From Caballeronia mineralivorans PML1(12) (GTDB taxonomy: Bacteria; Pseudomonadota; Gammaproteobacteria; Burkholderiales; Burkholderiaceae), in NCBI RefSeq assembly GCF_001028175.1, contig NZ_AEJF01000230.1, positions 1 to 64,000 of the forward strand: a stretch of 64,000 bases of DNA. The letters are read 5' to 3'. The first letter of the stretch is position 1; each line of letters starts with the position of its first letter. The notes beneath the pieces were generated by a model that saw nothing but the letters and a program-made list of their open reading frames with translations, made no database searches and was not told the origin of the DNA. Shown one piece after another: positions 9,144 through 16,997 of the stretch. A program made the position numbers and the translations under genes.

Positions 9144-9295
9144 ATGAGCGAACAGGCAACCGATTCGCTGGCCGGAAGGAAAGAGAAGGCCGCGAAGGAT
9201 GTGTGTTGACCGCCGACGCGCGGAAGGACGTAAAGCCGGTTGGCACGCGGCTTGGAATTGAGAATTACCCGGGTTTGGCGGGTGCGATGATCGTG
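9144..9295 (+). pseudogene. Remnant of the CUT2 sugar permease gene
   Basis: An ATG at 9144 directly follows the ATPase stop and has GGAG at 9134-9137. It opens a frame that stops after 21 codons (MSEQATDSLAGRKEK...). From about 9203 another frame reads KPVGTRLGIENYPGLAGAMIV, which looks like the cytoplasmic N-terminus and start of helix 1 of an RbsC-type permease. After AMIV the sequence becomes a polar string unlike any permease, ending at 9451. A frameshift near 9205 and loss of about 300 codons would explain this. The remaining DNA up to 9573 shows no other gene. Confidence 0.7.
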
Positions 9296-9573
9296 TTTTT
9301 GCGTCAGGATAGTGACAACGCAAACGCTAACGCGCAGCGAGTTGAAGCAGGTGAACAGCAGCAAAAGCTGCGGCGCCAGAAGTGCAGGAAAGCCGGCGCG
9401 GGGAAACACGTTGGTGGACGGCCAGAACGGCCGCAAACAGGCAGGGATTGAAGGGCAGGACCGAGCAGGCAACTGGGAACGCAAGGCTGGAGGGGCAGCG
9501 CAAGAGGGATGTGCGTTGCTGTGGCTATTAAGAAGATCAAAAAGCAAGACCAAGTCAGAGAGAAGGACCAAGT

Positions 9574-10677
9574 ATGGCGACGATCAAAGATGTAGCAGCC
9601 ATTGCGGGCGTGTCGTTCACTACGGTGTCGCATGTCGTGAACAACTCGCGGCCCGTTTCGGCGGAAGTGCGGCTGAAGGTCGAGCGCGCGATTCAGGAGC
9701 TGGATTACGTGCCGTCGGCGGTGGCGCGCTCGCTCAAGGCGCGCAACACGCTCACCATCGGCTTATTGGTGCCGAATGCCACCAATCCGTACTTCGCGGA
9801 ACTGGCGCGAGGGGTGGAAGACGGATGTGCGAAGAACGGCTATTGCATGTTCTTCTGCAATTCCGACGACGACCCCGCCAAGCAGCGCAGCTACTTGCGT
9901 GTACTGCAGGAAAAACGCATTGACGGGCTCGTGATTGCGTCGGCGGGAGAAGATGCGGTGCTGGCGCAAAGTCTTGCCGGATCGCGCGAACCGCTAGTGA
10001 TCCTGGACCGGAATATTGAAGGGGTATCGGCGGATCTGGTGCAGATCGACCACGAGAAGGGCGGTTATCTAGCCACGCGCCACTTGCTGCAACTCGGCCA
10101 TTCGCGAGTGGGCTGCATCACCGGCCCGATTGCCACCGCGGTCAGCGCGATGCGCGTTCACGGGTTTATCCGCGCAATGGCCGAACGCGGTATCGAGATT
10201 GAGCCAAACGCCATTCAGCAGAGCGCGTTTTCCGCGACGGGCGGTTATGAAGCGGCCTCGCAGCTCTTCGATACCCTCAAACCCACCGGCATTTTCGCGT
10301 GTAACGACATGATGGGCGTGGGTGCGTTGCGCGCGGCAGCGGAGCGGGGCATTAACGTGCCGCGTGACTGTTCAATTATCGGTTTCGACGATATCGAATT
10401 GAGCCGGTACACGTATCCGGCGTTGTCGACGGTTGGGCAATCGGTGCGCGAACTCGGAGAGCTGGCGGCTCAGACGCTGATCGACCGGATTGCGGGGAAG
10501 GTGCCGGCGACCACGCGGCGGCGGGTGGTGACACCGCGGATGATCTTGCGTGAATCGACGGGGGTCGTGCCGGAAGTGTTGCCGCAGGCCTATAGGAGGG
10601 GAGCAACGTCCGCTCCGGCGAGCGCTTCTGCCATTGCAGCGCAATCGGTTGCACGAGGTAATACGGAAAAGGCTTGA
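9574..10677 (+). CDS. LacI-family transcriptional regulator
   Basis: Dimeric repressor of 367 residues. The N-terminal helix-turn-helix is IKDVAAIAGVSFTTVSHVVNNSRPVS (about 4-29), followed by the hinge helix YVPSAVARSLK. The effector domain is of the sugar-binding-protein type (TIGLLVPNATNPYFAELARGVED, then LVILDRN, then FACNDMMGVGALRAA, then GFDDIELSRYTYPALSTV). The C-terminus runs about 25 residues past the usual end with an Ala/Ser-rich tail. AGAGAAGGA gives a good ribosome binding site. It most likely controls the adjacent sugar transport genes, with the palindrome at 7366-7391 as a candidate site. It remains intact although the permease is lost. Confidence 0.92.
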   Translation: MATIKDVAAIAGVSFTTVSHVVNNSRPVSAEVRLKVERAIQELDYVPSAVARSLKARNTLTIGLLVPNATNPYFAELARGVEDGCAKNGYCMFFCNSDDDPAKQRSYLRVLQEKRIDGLVIASAGEDAVLAQSLAGSREPLVILDRNIEGVSADLVQIDHEKGGYLATRHLLQLGHSRVGCITGPIATAVSAMRVHGFIRAMAERGIEIEPNAIQQSAFSATGGYEAASQLFDTLKPTGIFACNDMMGVGALRAAAERGINVPRDCSIIGFDDIELSRYTYPALSTVGQSVRELGELAAQTLIDRIAGKVPATTRRRVVTPRMILRESTGVVPEVLPQAYRRGATSAPASASAIAAQSVARGNTEKA

Positions 10678-10798
10678 ACGGAGACGAGCGTTTGTTCGCA
10701 CTTGATTTTTAGCGTGTAGGCGGTGTTTTGCTTGCAGCAGGGTTGATTTGCTGGCGCAAGCAAAACCCGGCTGTAAGACCGCGCGAGCGAAACCATCT

Positions 10799-10828
10799 CT
10801 GACAGGGACTAATCTGACAGGGACTAAT
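10799..10828. repeat. Tandem 15-bp repeat, two copies
   Basis: CTGACAGGGACTAAT occurs twice head to tail. It lies in the 503-base gap between the LacI gene and the chemoreceptor gene, where no coding sequence is supported. Confidence 0.9.
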
Positions 10829-10961
10829 AAAACTAAAGAGACTATTCGAACCAAGTCGATAGCTGCGGCTAACAACCCGCTTCCATCCGTCTGCAGAATC
10901 CATCCCGCCTGCCCCAGCGCGAGTGACCTCGCGAATAATCCTGCTAACACTTAAACAAGCG

Positions 10962-10993
10962 CATTAATGTGCGGGTGTCATTAATGTGCGGGT
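10962..10993. repeat. Direct 15-bp repeat with 2-base spacer
   Basis: CATTAATGTGCGGGT occurs at 10962-10976 and again at 10979-10993, a 17-bp period. It is about 190 bases before the chemoreceptor start and could be a paired regulator site. The rest of 10678-11180 shows nothing else recognisable. Confidence 0.88.
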
Positions 10994-11180
10994 TTACTTG
11001 TAACCGCGCATCGAAAAGTCCTAGGGTTATTCATTAGACGAAATAACATTTCACGAATTTCCTCAAGTGCTTCGCAAACACGCCGTAAAAGAAGTCCAAG
11101 CAGACGAATTTTGGCCACACATTGAATCGTGATTCCAGAACGCACCGCCGACACTTTCAATTGCCGCTACGAGGAAAATC

Positions 11181-12908
11181 ATGAACATGAGTTTAACGAT
11201 CAAGGCCCGTCTCGGTCTGACGATGGCATTCCTGGGGCTGCTCCTCGTAGCCATCGGCGGATTGGGGCTCTACGGCATGAATGAATCAACCAGTGCGTAT
11301 CGCGACACGTTTGAAAACCAGATGCCAAGCGCCAACGCCGTCAGCAACGCGGAACTTTATACGGCGCGCGAACGGCTCGTGTTTGACCGCGCAGCGCTTC
11401 TTGCCGGTACGCCGGAAGCCGCTCCGACCATCGAGCGCGGCGCACTGATGCGCGGCCGTGCCAACGATTTCTGGAAGAAATACAGCGAGCTGCCGCAGAC
11501 CCCGGCCGAAAAGCAACTCGCCGATACCTCCAACGCCAAGCGCCTGGCGCTGCAGAAAGCAATCGACAGCGGTTACGAGGCCGTCAAGGCCAATGAACAG
11601 GCGCGCATTATCGAAACGGCCAAGGCGATGCAGGCCGCGTACGGCGAGCTTTCGACCGCCAACGACGCTCTGCGCAAATTCCAGTTCGACGAAGCGAGGC
11701 AAGGCTACGACGCTGCCCAATCGGCTGCCGTCACGTTCCGCACGTTGAGCCTGACTGCAATCCTGATCGGCCTGGGCGCTGCCGCGTTCTCGTGGTTCGC
11801 GCTGCGCCGCGCGATCGGCCGGCCGCTGGACGAAGCGATCGAGCACTTCGAAGCGATCGCCGCCGGCGATCTTCGCGGCAAGGTCACCATCACCTCGCGC
11901 GATGAAATGGGCCTCCTGATGCAAGGTCTTGCCAAGATGCAGGCAAGCCTCGTCGGGACGGTGCGCAGTGTGCGCTCGGGCAGCGAATCCATTGCGTCGG
12001 CGACCAAGCAGATTGCGGCGGGCAATATCGACTTGTCGTCGCGCACGGAAGAACAAGCTTCAGCGTTGCAGGAAACGGCGTCGAGCATGGACGAACTGAC
12101 CGGCACCGTTAAGCAAAACGCCGATAACGCCCGTCAGGCAAGTTCGCTGGCTGCCAACGCGTCGGAGATCGCCAACAAGGGCAGCCGCGTGGTGGCGCAG
12201 GTGGTCGGCACAATGGGCGACATCAACCAGAGTTCGGCGAAAATCGCGGACATTATTACGATCATCGAAGGGATTGCGTTCCAGACCAATATCCTGGCGC
12301 TGAACGCGGCCGTGGAAGCAGCCCGCGCCGGTGAAGAAGGGCGCGGTTTCGCGGTCGTAGCGGGTGAAGTGCGCAGCCTTGCACAACGCTCGTCGGCGGC
12401 GGCGAAGGAGATCAAGGGTCTTATCGATACCTCGGTCGAACGTGTGCAATCGGGCACCTCGCTGGTCGATGAAGCCGGGCGCACGATGAACGAGATTATC
12501 GGCGCGGTGCAGCGCGTGACGGACATCATGGGCGAGATCGCGGCGGCCTCCGAAGAGCAGAGCAGCGGCATCGAGCAAGTGGCGCGCGCGGTCACGCAAA
12601 TGGACGAAGTGACGCAGCAGAACGCGGCGCTCGTGGAGGAAGCGGCGGCCGCGGCGCAATCGCTGGAAGATCAGGCGGCGAAGTTGCGGCAGGCGGTAGC
12701 TGTGTTTCATCTCGACGATGACAGCTCGGTCGAGACCAGTTTGAGTCGCCCGGCTGCGCGGCCCGCGTCATCCGCGGCGGCGAAGTCGCGCTTGGCCGTT
12801 CCGGCGAGAACACGGCGCGCCGAACCGGCGATGGCATCGCCGAAAACGCCGCTCGCAGCAGCGCGGCCGGTGGCAGTCGCGGCTACCGGCGACTGGCAAA
12901 CCTTCTGA
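11181..12908 (+). CDS. Methyl-accepting chemotaxis protein
   Basis: Inner-membrane chemoreceptor of 575 residues. Transmembrane helix 1 (about 9-30) and helix 2 (about 190-209) flank a four-helix periplasmic sensor of the TarH/4HB type. A HAMP domain follows (RPLDEAIEHFEAIAAGDL, about 213-265), then the long coiled coil with the highly conserved signalling hairpin IIEGIAFQTNILALNAAVEAARAGEEGRGFAVVAGEVR. After an Ala/Pro/Ser-rich linker the protein ends in DWQTF, resembling the NWETF pentapeptide that tethers the methyltransferase CheR and deamidase CheB. The ligand is unknown. GAGG lies just upstream of the ATG. A terminator follows, so the gene is monocistronic. Confidence 0.95.
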   Translation: MNMSLTIKARLGLTMAFLGLLLVAIGGLGLYGMNESTSAYRDTFENQMPSANAVSNAELYTARERLVFDRAALLAGTPEAAPTIERGALMRGRANDFWKKYSELPQTPAEKQLADTSNAKRLALQKAIDSGYEAVKANEQARIIETAKAMQAAYGELSTANDALRKFQFDEARQGYDAAQSAAVTFRTLSLTAILIGLGAAAFSWFALRRAIGRPLDEAIEHFEAIAAGDLRGKVTITSRDEMGLLMQGLAKMQASLVGTVRSVRSGSESIASATKQIAAGNIDLSSRTEEQASALQETASSMDELTGTVKQNADNARQASSLAANASEIANKGSRVVAQVVGTMGDINQSSAKIADIITIIEGIAFQTNILALNAAVEAARAGEEGRGFAVVAGEVRSLAQRSSAAAKEIKGLIDTSVERVQSGTSLVDEAGRTMNEIIGAVQRVTDIMGEIAAASEEQSSGIEQVARAVTQMDEVTQQNAALVEEAAAAAQSLEDQAAKLRQAVAVFHLDDDSSVETSLSRPAARPASSAAAKSRLAVPARTRRAEPAMASPKTPLAAARPVAVAATGDWQTF

Positions 12909-12949
12909 TCGGCTGCCCCTGGATTTATCGGGTCGGACAACCGATGTGC

Positions 12950-12986
12950 ACGCGCCCCGCGAAGTTGTTTCGCGGGGCGCGTTTTA
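12950..12986 (+). terminator. Intrinsic terminator of the chemoreceptor gene
   Basis: A perfect 14-bp stem (12950-12963 with 12969-12982) with loop GTTGT is followed by TTTT. It lies 42 bases after the stop codon. Confidence 0.92.
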
Positions 12987-13067
12987 ATTGATGGTTTGTT
13001 TTTCCTTAAGCCTTCGCTGCCGGCCCGCTTTCAGCGACCGAACCCTCACTCGAAAACCGTCCCGACG

Positions 13068-13095
13068 TTTTAAATACGCGTTTTTAAATACACGT
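13068..13095. repeat. Tandem 14-bp AT-rich repeat
   Basis: TTTTAAATACGCGT is followed immediately by TTTTAAATACACGT, identical at 13 of 14 positions. It lies in the 356-base gap before the hydratase-like gene (12987-13342). No other structure was seen there. Confidence 0.85.
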
Positions 13096-13342
13096 TCCAG
13101 CGAGTACCGGAGCGGTGAGGGTCCGATCATCGTTCGGCTGTCAGCGGCTTGAATACAGCCTTTGGCCAAATCAAAAGGCCGTCGATACCCAGCTGCGCTT
13201 ACCGGGCGTTTGCCATCGCAGAAGCCCTGTCGTCCAGACCCGAACTCGCGATTCCTACCGACTTCCCCGTACACTGAGCGCACTTCGTTCAACCCGCATC
13301 GGATCGGAATTCGTTTTCGATGCCCACCACAGGACGCTCGCC

Positions 13343-14104
13343 ATGACCGAATCCACCCTCGCTGCGCAACTTGTCCAGGCCCGCCGACAGCGCACCCTGA
13401 TAGAAGACCTCGAGTCGGTCGATATCCCCGCCGATGCCGAAGCGGCCTACGCCATCCAGCACAAGGTTCTGTCCCTATCCGGCGCGCGCATTGGCGCCTG
13501 GAAAGTCGGTGCCCGGGCACCCGGCGCGCAGGCGAACGCGGCGCCTATCGATGCAGAACTCGTCCACACGTCGCCCGCGCGCGTCCCGCATGCGGCGTTC
13601 TTTCGCGTGCTGGTCGAACTGGAGATTGCGTTTCGCTTTTCATACGCGTTGCCGCCCCGCGATGAACCTTACAGCCGCAGCGAAGTGTTCGCGGCGCTGG
13701 GCAGCATGGCGGTGGCGCTTGAAATTGTCGATAGCCGCTTCGCGCAATGGCCGAACCTCGCGACGCTGGCACAACTTGCCGATTCGCAGAACAACGGTGC
13801 ACTGATCGTGGGCAAGATGGAGCCGTACGAGGTGATCGCGCCGAACTTCGACTTCCTTTCACCGCTGCTCGAACTGGCCGTCGACGGCGTCTCGATCGTG
13901 CCGCCGAGCACCGGCAATCCGGCCGGCGATCCGCGCGAACTGCTAGTCTGGTTCGTCAATCATTGCAGCGCGCACGGCCACACGGTCCAGCCGTTCTGGA
14001 CGGTGACGACCGGCTCCTACACGGGCGCGCGGCGGGTCGATGGGCCGGGCGTGGTGAGCGGACGGATCGACCGCATCGGCGAGATCGAACTGACGTTGGA
14101 GTGA
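13343..14104 (+). CDS. 2-keto-4-pentenoate hydratase-like protein (fumarylacetoacetase superfamily)
   Basis: Cytoplasmic protein of 253 residues, the usual length for MhpD-type hydratases. These add water to 2-hydroxypenta-2,4-dienoate in aromatic meta-cleavage pathways, using a divalent metal. Visible family features are AYAIQHKVLSLSGARIGAWKVG (about 32-53), the acidic metal-site region ELEIAFRF (about 93-100), EIVDSRF, and a C-terminal TGSYTGARRVDGPGVVSGRI. No other meta-cleavage genes lie nearby, so the physiological substrate is uncertain. The ATG at 13343 is preceded by AGGA at 13331; longer in-frame starts lack a site and add unlikely residues. Confidence 0.8.
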   Translation: MTESTLAAQLVQARRQRTLIEDLESVDIPADAEAAYAIQHKVLSLSGARIGAWKVGARAPGAQANAAPIDAELVHTSPARVPHAAFFRVLVELEIAFRFSYALPPRDEPYSRSEVFAALGSMAVALEIVDSRFAQWPNLATLAQLADSQNNGALIVGKMEPYEVIAPNFDFLSPLLELAVDGVSIVPPSTGNPAGDPRELLVWFVNHCSAHGHTVQPFWTVTTGSYTGARRVDGPGVVSGRIDRIGEIELTLE

Positions 14105-14173
14105 CATTCGGACGGAATGTCGAAGCGCAATGAAAGGATGCTGAAACAGATATCCATGCGCTGTTGTTACATC

Positions 14174-14203
14174 AAAAAAGGCACTCGAACGAGGGCCTTT
14201 TTA
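14174..14203. terminator. Hairpin with A and T tracts after the hydratase-like gene
   Basis: AAAAAGGC (14175-14182) pairs with GCCTTTTT (14195-14202), with a further CTC/GAG pairing inside. A and T tracts on both sides make it a plausible bidirectional terminator about 70 bases after the stop. Confidence 0.65.
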
Positions 14204-14434
14204 CCTTCTAAATCCCTCTGCACGTAGCGGGTATAGGCGGTCAACGGATGCCTTTGCGCATCGTTTAGTAAGAGAGAAACGCGCGACATTTGAGAGCCTG
14301 CAATCGAATGGACATGAGAGTGACGATGCCAAAAAACACATTGGAACTTGCATCGTTCCGGTGCTACGAAGCGTATGTGACATACGCACGGTAAAACCCG
14401 TCGGGACAAGCGCCGGGAACGACCCCGGAAGTTG

Positions 14435-14485
14435 GGATAACCAGTGGATAACGTGTGGATGAGCGGGGGACAACACAGGGATAAC
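14435..14485. repeat. Five GGATAAC-like repeats with exact 11-bp spacing
   Basis: GGATAAC (14435), GGATAAC (14446), GGATGAG (14457), GGACAAC (14468) and GGATAAC (14479) start exactly 11 bases apart, so all face one side of the helix. The array lies about 345 bases upstream of prkA, in a 724-base gap (14105-14828) with no supported gene. Just after it, TAAGCAC occurs twice, also 11 bases apart (14503 and 14514). Individual units resemble DnaA-box halves (TGTGGATAA), but none is a perfect box. Confidence 0.8.
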
Positions 14486-14828
14486 TCGACATGCGCGAGA
14501 CTTAAGCACGACATAAGCACTCAATGCATAAACGCGGGGTACGCTGAGCCTCGGCAGCAGCAGTCGGGGTATCCGGCTGCCAGCATGTCGCATGGGTCCA
14601 GGGCTTGTACAGCAAGGCTGTGCAGCCAATACGGAAAACGTTTCGCGAGTCGGGATGATGATTGTAGGTGAACGAAAATATTCCACCAAGCTAGGAATAC
14701 TTCGAAGCAAATCAACAACGCATTTGCATGAAAAAAAATTCGAATAGGTTTAGGATGAACTGAAGCGATGTTGTTCTGATTAGGCGCGCCGCGCACACAT
14801 TGCTTTCTGACTTCGGCGAGGAGGTAGC

Positions 14829-16751
14829 ATGGATATCTACAGCAGTTTCGCGACCCGCTTCGAAAAGACCCGCGAGGAGGAATTCTCGCTCGAAGAGTAT
14901 CTCGCGCTCTGCAAAGACGATCCTGCAACGTATGCAACAGCGGGCGAACGGATGTTGGCGGCTATCGGGGAACCGGAATCAGTCGACACGCGCACCGACC
15001 CGCGTTTATCGCGTGTGTTTGCAAACAAGGTGATCAAGGTGTATCCGGCATTCCGTGAGTTCTACGGAATGGAGGAAGTGATCGAGCAGGTGGTGTCGTA
15101 CTTCAGGCATGCAGCCCAAGGGCTGGAAGAGAAGAAACAGATCCTGTATTTGTTGGGACCGGTAGGCGGCGGCAAGTCATCCATTGCTGAGCGTCTCAAG
15201 CAACTCGCCGAGCGTGTTCCGTTCTATGCAATCAAGGGTTCGCCCGTCAATGAGTCGCCTCTTGGGCTTTTTGACTACGACGAAGACGGCCCGATCCTCG
15301 AAGAGCAATACGGCATTCCGCGCCGCTATCTCAAGAACATCCTGAGTCCGTGGGCAGTGAAGCGCCTTCACGAATTCAATGGCGACATCCGCAAGTTCCG
15401 CATCGTTCGCCGTTACCCCTCCATCCTGCGCCAGATCGGTATTGCCAAGACCGAACCGGGCGATGAGAACAATCAGGACATCTCGTCACTCGTCGGCAAG
15501 GTCGACATCCGCAAGCTCGAAACTTACTCGCAGGACGACGCCGATGCGTATAGCTACTCCGGTGGCTTGTGTCTCGCGAACCAGGGCTTGCTCGAGTTCG
15601 TCGAAATGTTCAAGGCCCCGATCAAGGTGCTGCACCCGTTACTCACGGCTACGCAGGAAGGCAACTTCAAGGGCACGGAAGGCTTCGGTGCGATCCCGTT
15701 TGATGGCGTGGTCCTCGCTCACTCGAACGAGTCGGAATGGAAGACGTTCCGTAATAACAAGAACAACGAAGCACTGCTCGATCGTATCTTCGTGGTCAAG
15801 GTGCCGTACTGTCTGCGCTACAGCGAAGAGATGAAGATCTACGAGAAGCTGCTGCGTAATTCTTCGTTGACGAACGCTGTTTGCGCGCCGGGTACGTTGA
15901 AGATGATGGCGCAGATGGCGGTGCTCACGCGCTTGCATGAGCCGGAAAATTCCAGCCTCTTTTCGAAGATGCAGGTCTACGACGGCGACAACCTCAAGGA
16001 TACGGACCCGAAGGCGAAATCGTTCCAGGAGTACCGCGATTTTGCAGGCGTCGATGAAGGCATGAACGGCGTTTCAACCCGCTTCGCATTCAAGATCTTG
16101 TCGCGCGTATTCAACTTCGATTCTGCCGAAGTCGCGGCCAATCCGGTGCACCTGATGTACGTACTGGAACAGCAGATCGAACGCGAACAGTTTCCGCCGG
16201 AAACCGAACAGAAATACCTGTCGTTCATCAAGGATGTGCTGGCATCGCGCTATGCCGAGTTCATCGGCAAGGAGATTCAGACCGCGTATCTGGAGTCGTA
16301 TTCGGAGTACGGACAAAACATCTTCGATCGTTACGTCACGTATGCCGATTTCTGGATCCAGGACCAGGAATTCCGCGATCACGATACCGGCGAAAGTTTC
16401 GACCGTGCGTCGTTGAATGCGGAGCTGGAGAAGATCGAGAAGCCGGCTGGCATCAGCAACCCGAAGGATTTCCGCAATGAGATCGTGAACTTCGTACTGC
16501 GGGCTCGGGCGGCGAACGGTGGCAAGAATCCGGCGTGGATCAGCTACGAGAAACTTCGGGTGGTGATCGAGAAGAAGATGTTCTCCAATACCGAAGAACT
16601 TCTGCCAGTGATCTCGTTCAATGCCAAAGGATCGGCGGAAGAACAGCGCAAGCACGAAGACTTTGTGAACCGGATGGTCGCGAAGGGCTATACGCCGAAG
16701 CAAGTGCGTCTGCTCTGCGACTGGTATCTCCGGGTGCGCAAATCGTCGTAA
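14829..16751 (+). CDS. prkA: PrkA/YeaG family serine protein kinase
   Basis: Cytoplasmic protein of 640 residues, full length for PrkA (YeaG in E. coli). It has an N-terminal AAA+ domain with Walker A GPVGGGKSS (residues 110-118), Walker-B-like segments around 290, and a C-terminal PrkA kinase-like domain (about 380-640) ending in VRLLCDWYLRVRKSS. In enterobacteria the operon responds to nitrogen starvation and stationary phase; in Bacillus PrkA affects sporulation and may act as an ATP-dependent protease. A strong GAGGAGG site precedes the ATG. It heads a three-gene set with DUF444 and SpoVR proteins, an association conserved across proteobacteria. No sigma-54 -24/-12 pair was found upstream. 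Confidence 0.95.
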   Translation: MDIYSSFATRFEKTREEEFSLEEYLALCKDDPATYATAGERMLAAIGEPESVDTRTDPRLSRVFANKVIKVYPAFREFYGMEEVIEQVVSYFRHAAQGLEEKKQILYLLGPVGGGKSSIAERLKQLAERVPFYAIKGSPVNESPLGLFDYDEDGPILEEQYGIPRRYLKNILSPWAVKRLHEFNGDIRKFRIVRRYPSILRQIGIAKTEPGDENNQDISSLVGKVDIRKLETYSQDDADAYSYSGGLCLANQGLLEFVEMFKAPIKVLHPLLTATQEGNFKGTEGFGAIPFDGVVLAHSNESEWKTFRNNKNNEALLDRIFVVKVPYCLRYSEEMKIYEKLLRNSSLTNAVCAPGTLKMMAQMAVLTRLHEPENSSLFSKMQVYDGDNLKDTDPKAKSFQEYRDFAGVDEGMNGVSTRFAFKILSRVFNFDSAEVAANPVHLMYVLEQQIEREQFPPETEQKYLSFIKDVLASRYAEFIGKEIQTAYLESYSEYGQNIFDRYVTYADFWIQDQEFRDHDTGESFDRASLNAELEKIEKPAGISNPKDFRNEIVNFVLRARAANGGKNPAWISYEKLRVVIEKKMFSNTEELLPVISFNAKGSAEEQRKHEDFVNRMVAKGYTPKQVRLLCDWYLRVRKSS

Positions 16752-16757
16752 TGCGGC

Positions 16758-16781
16758 CTGCTTTTTGGTCTGCTTTTTGGT
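16758..16781. repeat. Perfect tandem 12-bp repeat after prkA
   Basis: CTGCTTTTTGGT occurs twice head to tail, starting 7 bases after the prkA stop, in the 246-base spacer before the DUF444 gene. The T runs carry no preceding stem. Confidence 0.85.
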
Positions 16782-16997
16782 CTTTTCCACAGGGAGATTG
16801 ATGACTTTTCAGCGAAAGCGGGTAAAACGTGATTGAATCGTAGTTGTGTTGTCAGTTTTGAGTCATACGTTCGCGTAACGCTGGCTTTGGAACCAGCGAA
16901 ACGCGAGCACCTTGGCGAGTGCTGGCCTTGGCGCCACAGCGCGCGGTTCCGGGCCAACAGCGCTTCGCTTCCTCGCCAATTACGCGGGAGACTGGAT

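Noticed and set aside
7584..9323. A 579-codon open frame on the minus strand opposite the sugar ATPase gene
   Set aside because: It is the antisense shadow of a GC-rich gene with strong family motifs on the plus strand. The translated sequence is His/Arg/Gln-rich with no recognisable domain.
14435..14485. Interpretation of the GGATAAC array as DnaA boxes or an origin
   Set aside because: Units share TGGATAA with the DnaA box but none is a perfect box. The surroundings lack dnaA, parAB or rep genes, so only a regulator array is claimed.
14700..14828. Sigma-54 promoter for prkA
   Set aside because: GG and GC elements near TTGCT are not 10 bases apart as required for a -24/-12 promoter.
16833..16997. 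Longer N-terminus for the DUF444 protein starting at 16833
   Set aside because: The extra 55 residues lack family similarity and a ribosome site; the GTG at 16998 has GGGAG at good distance.
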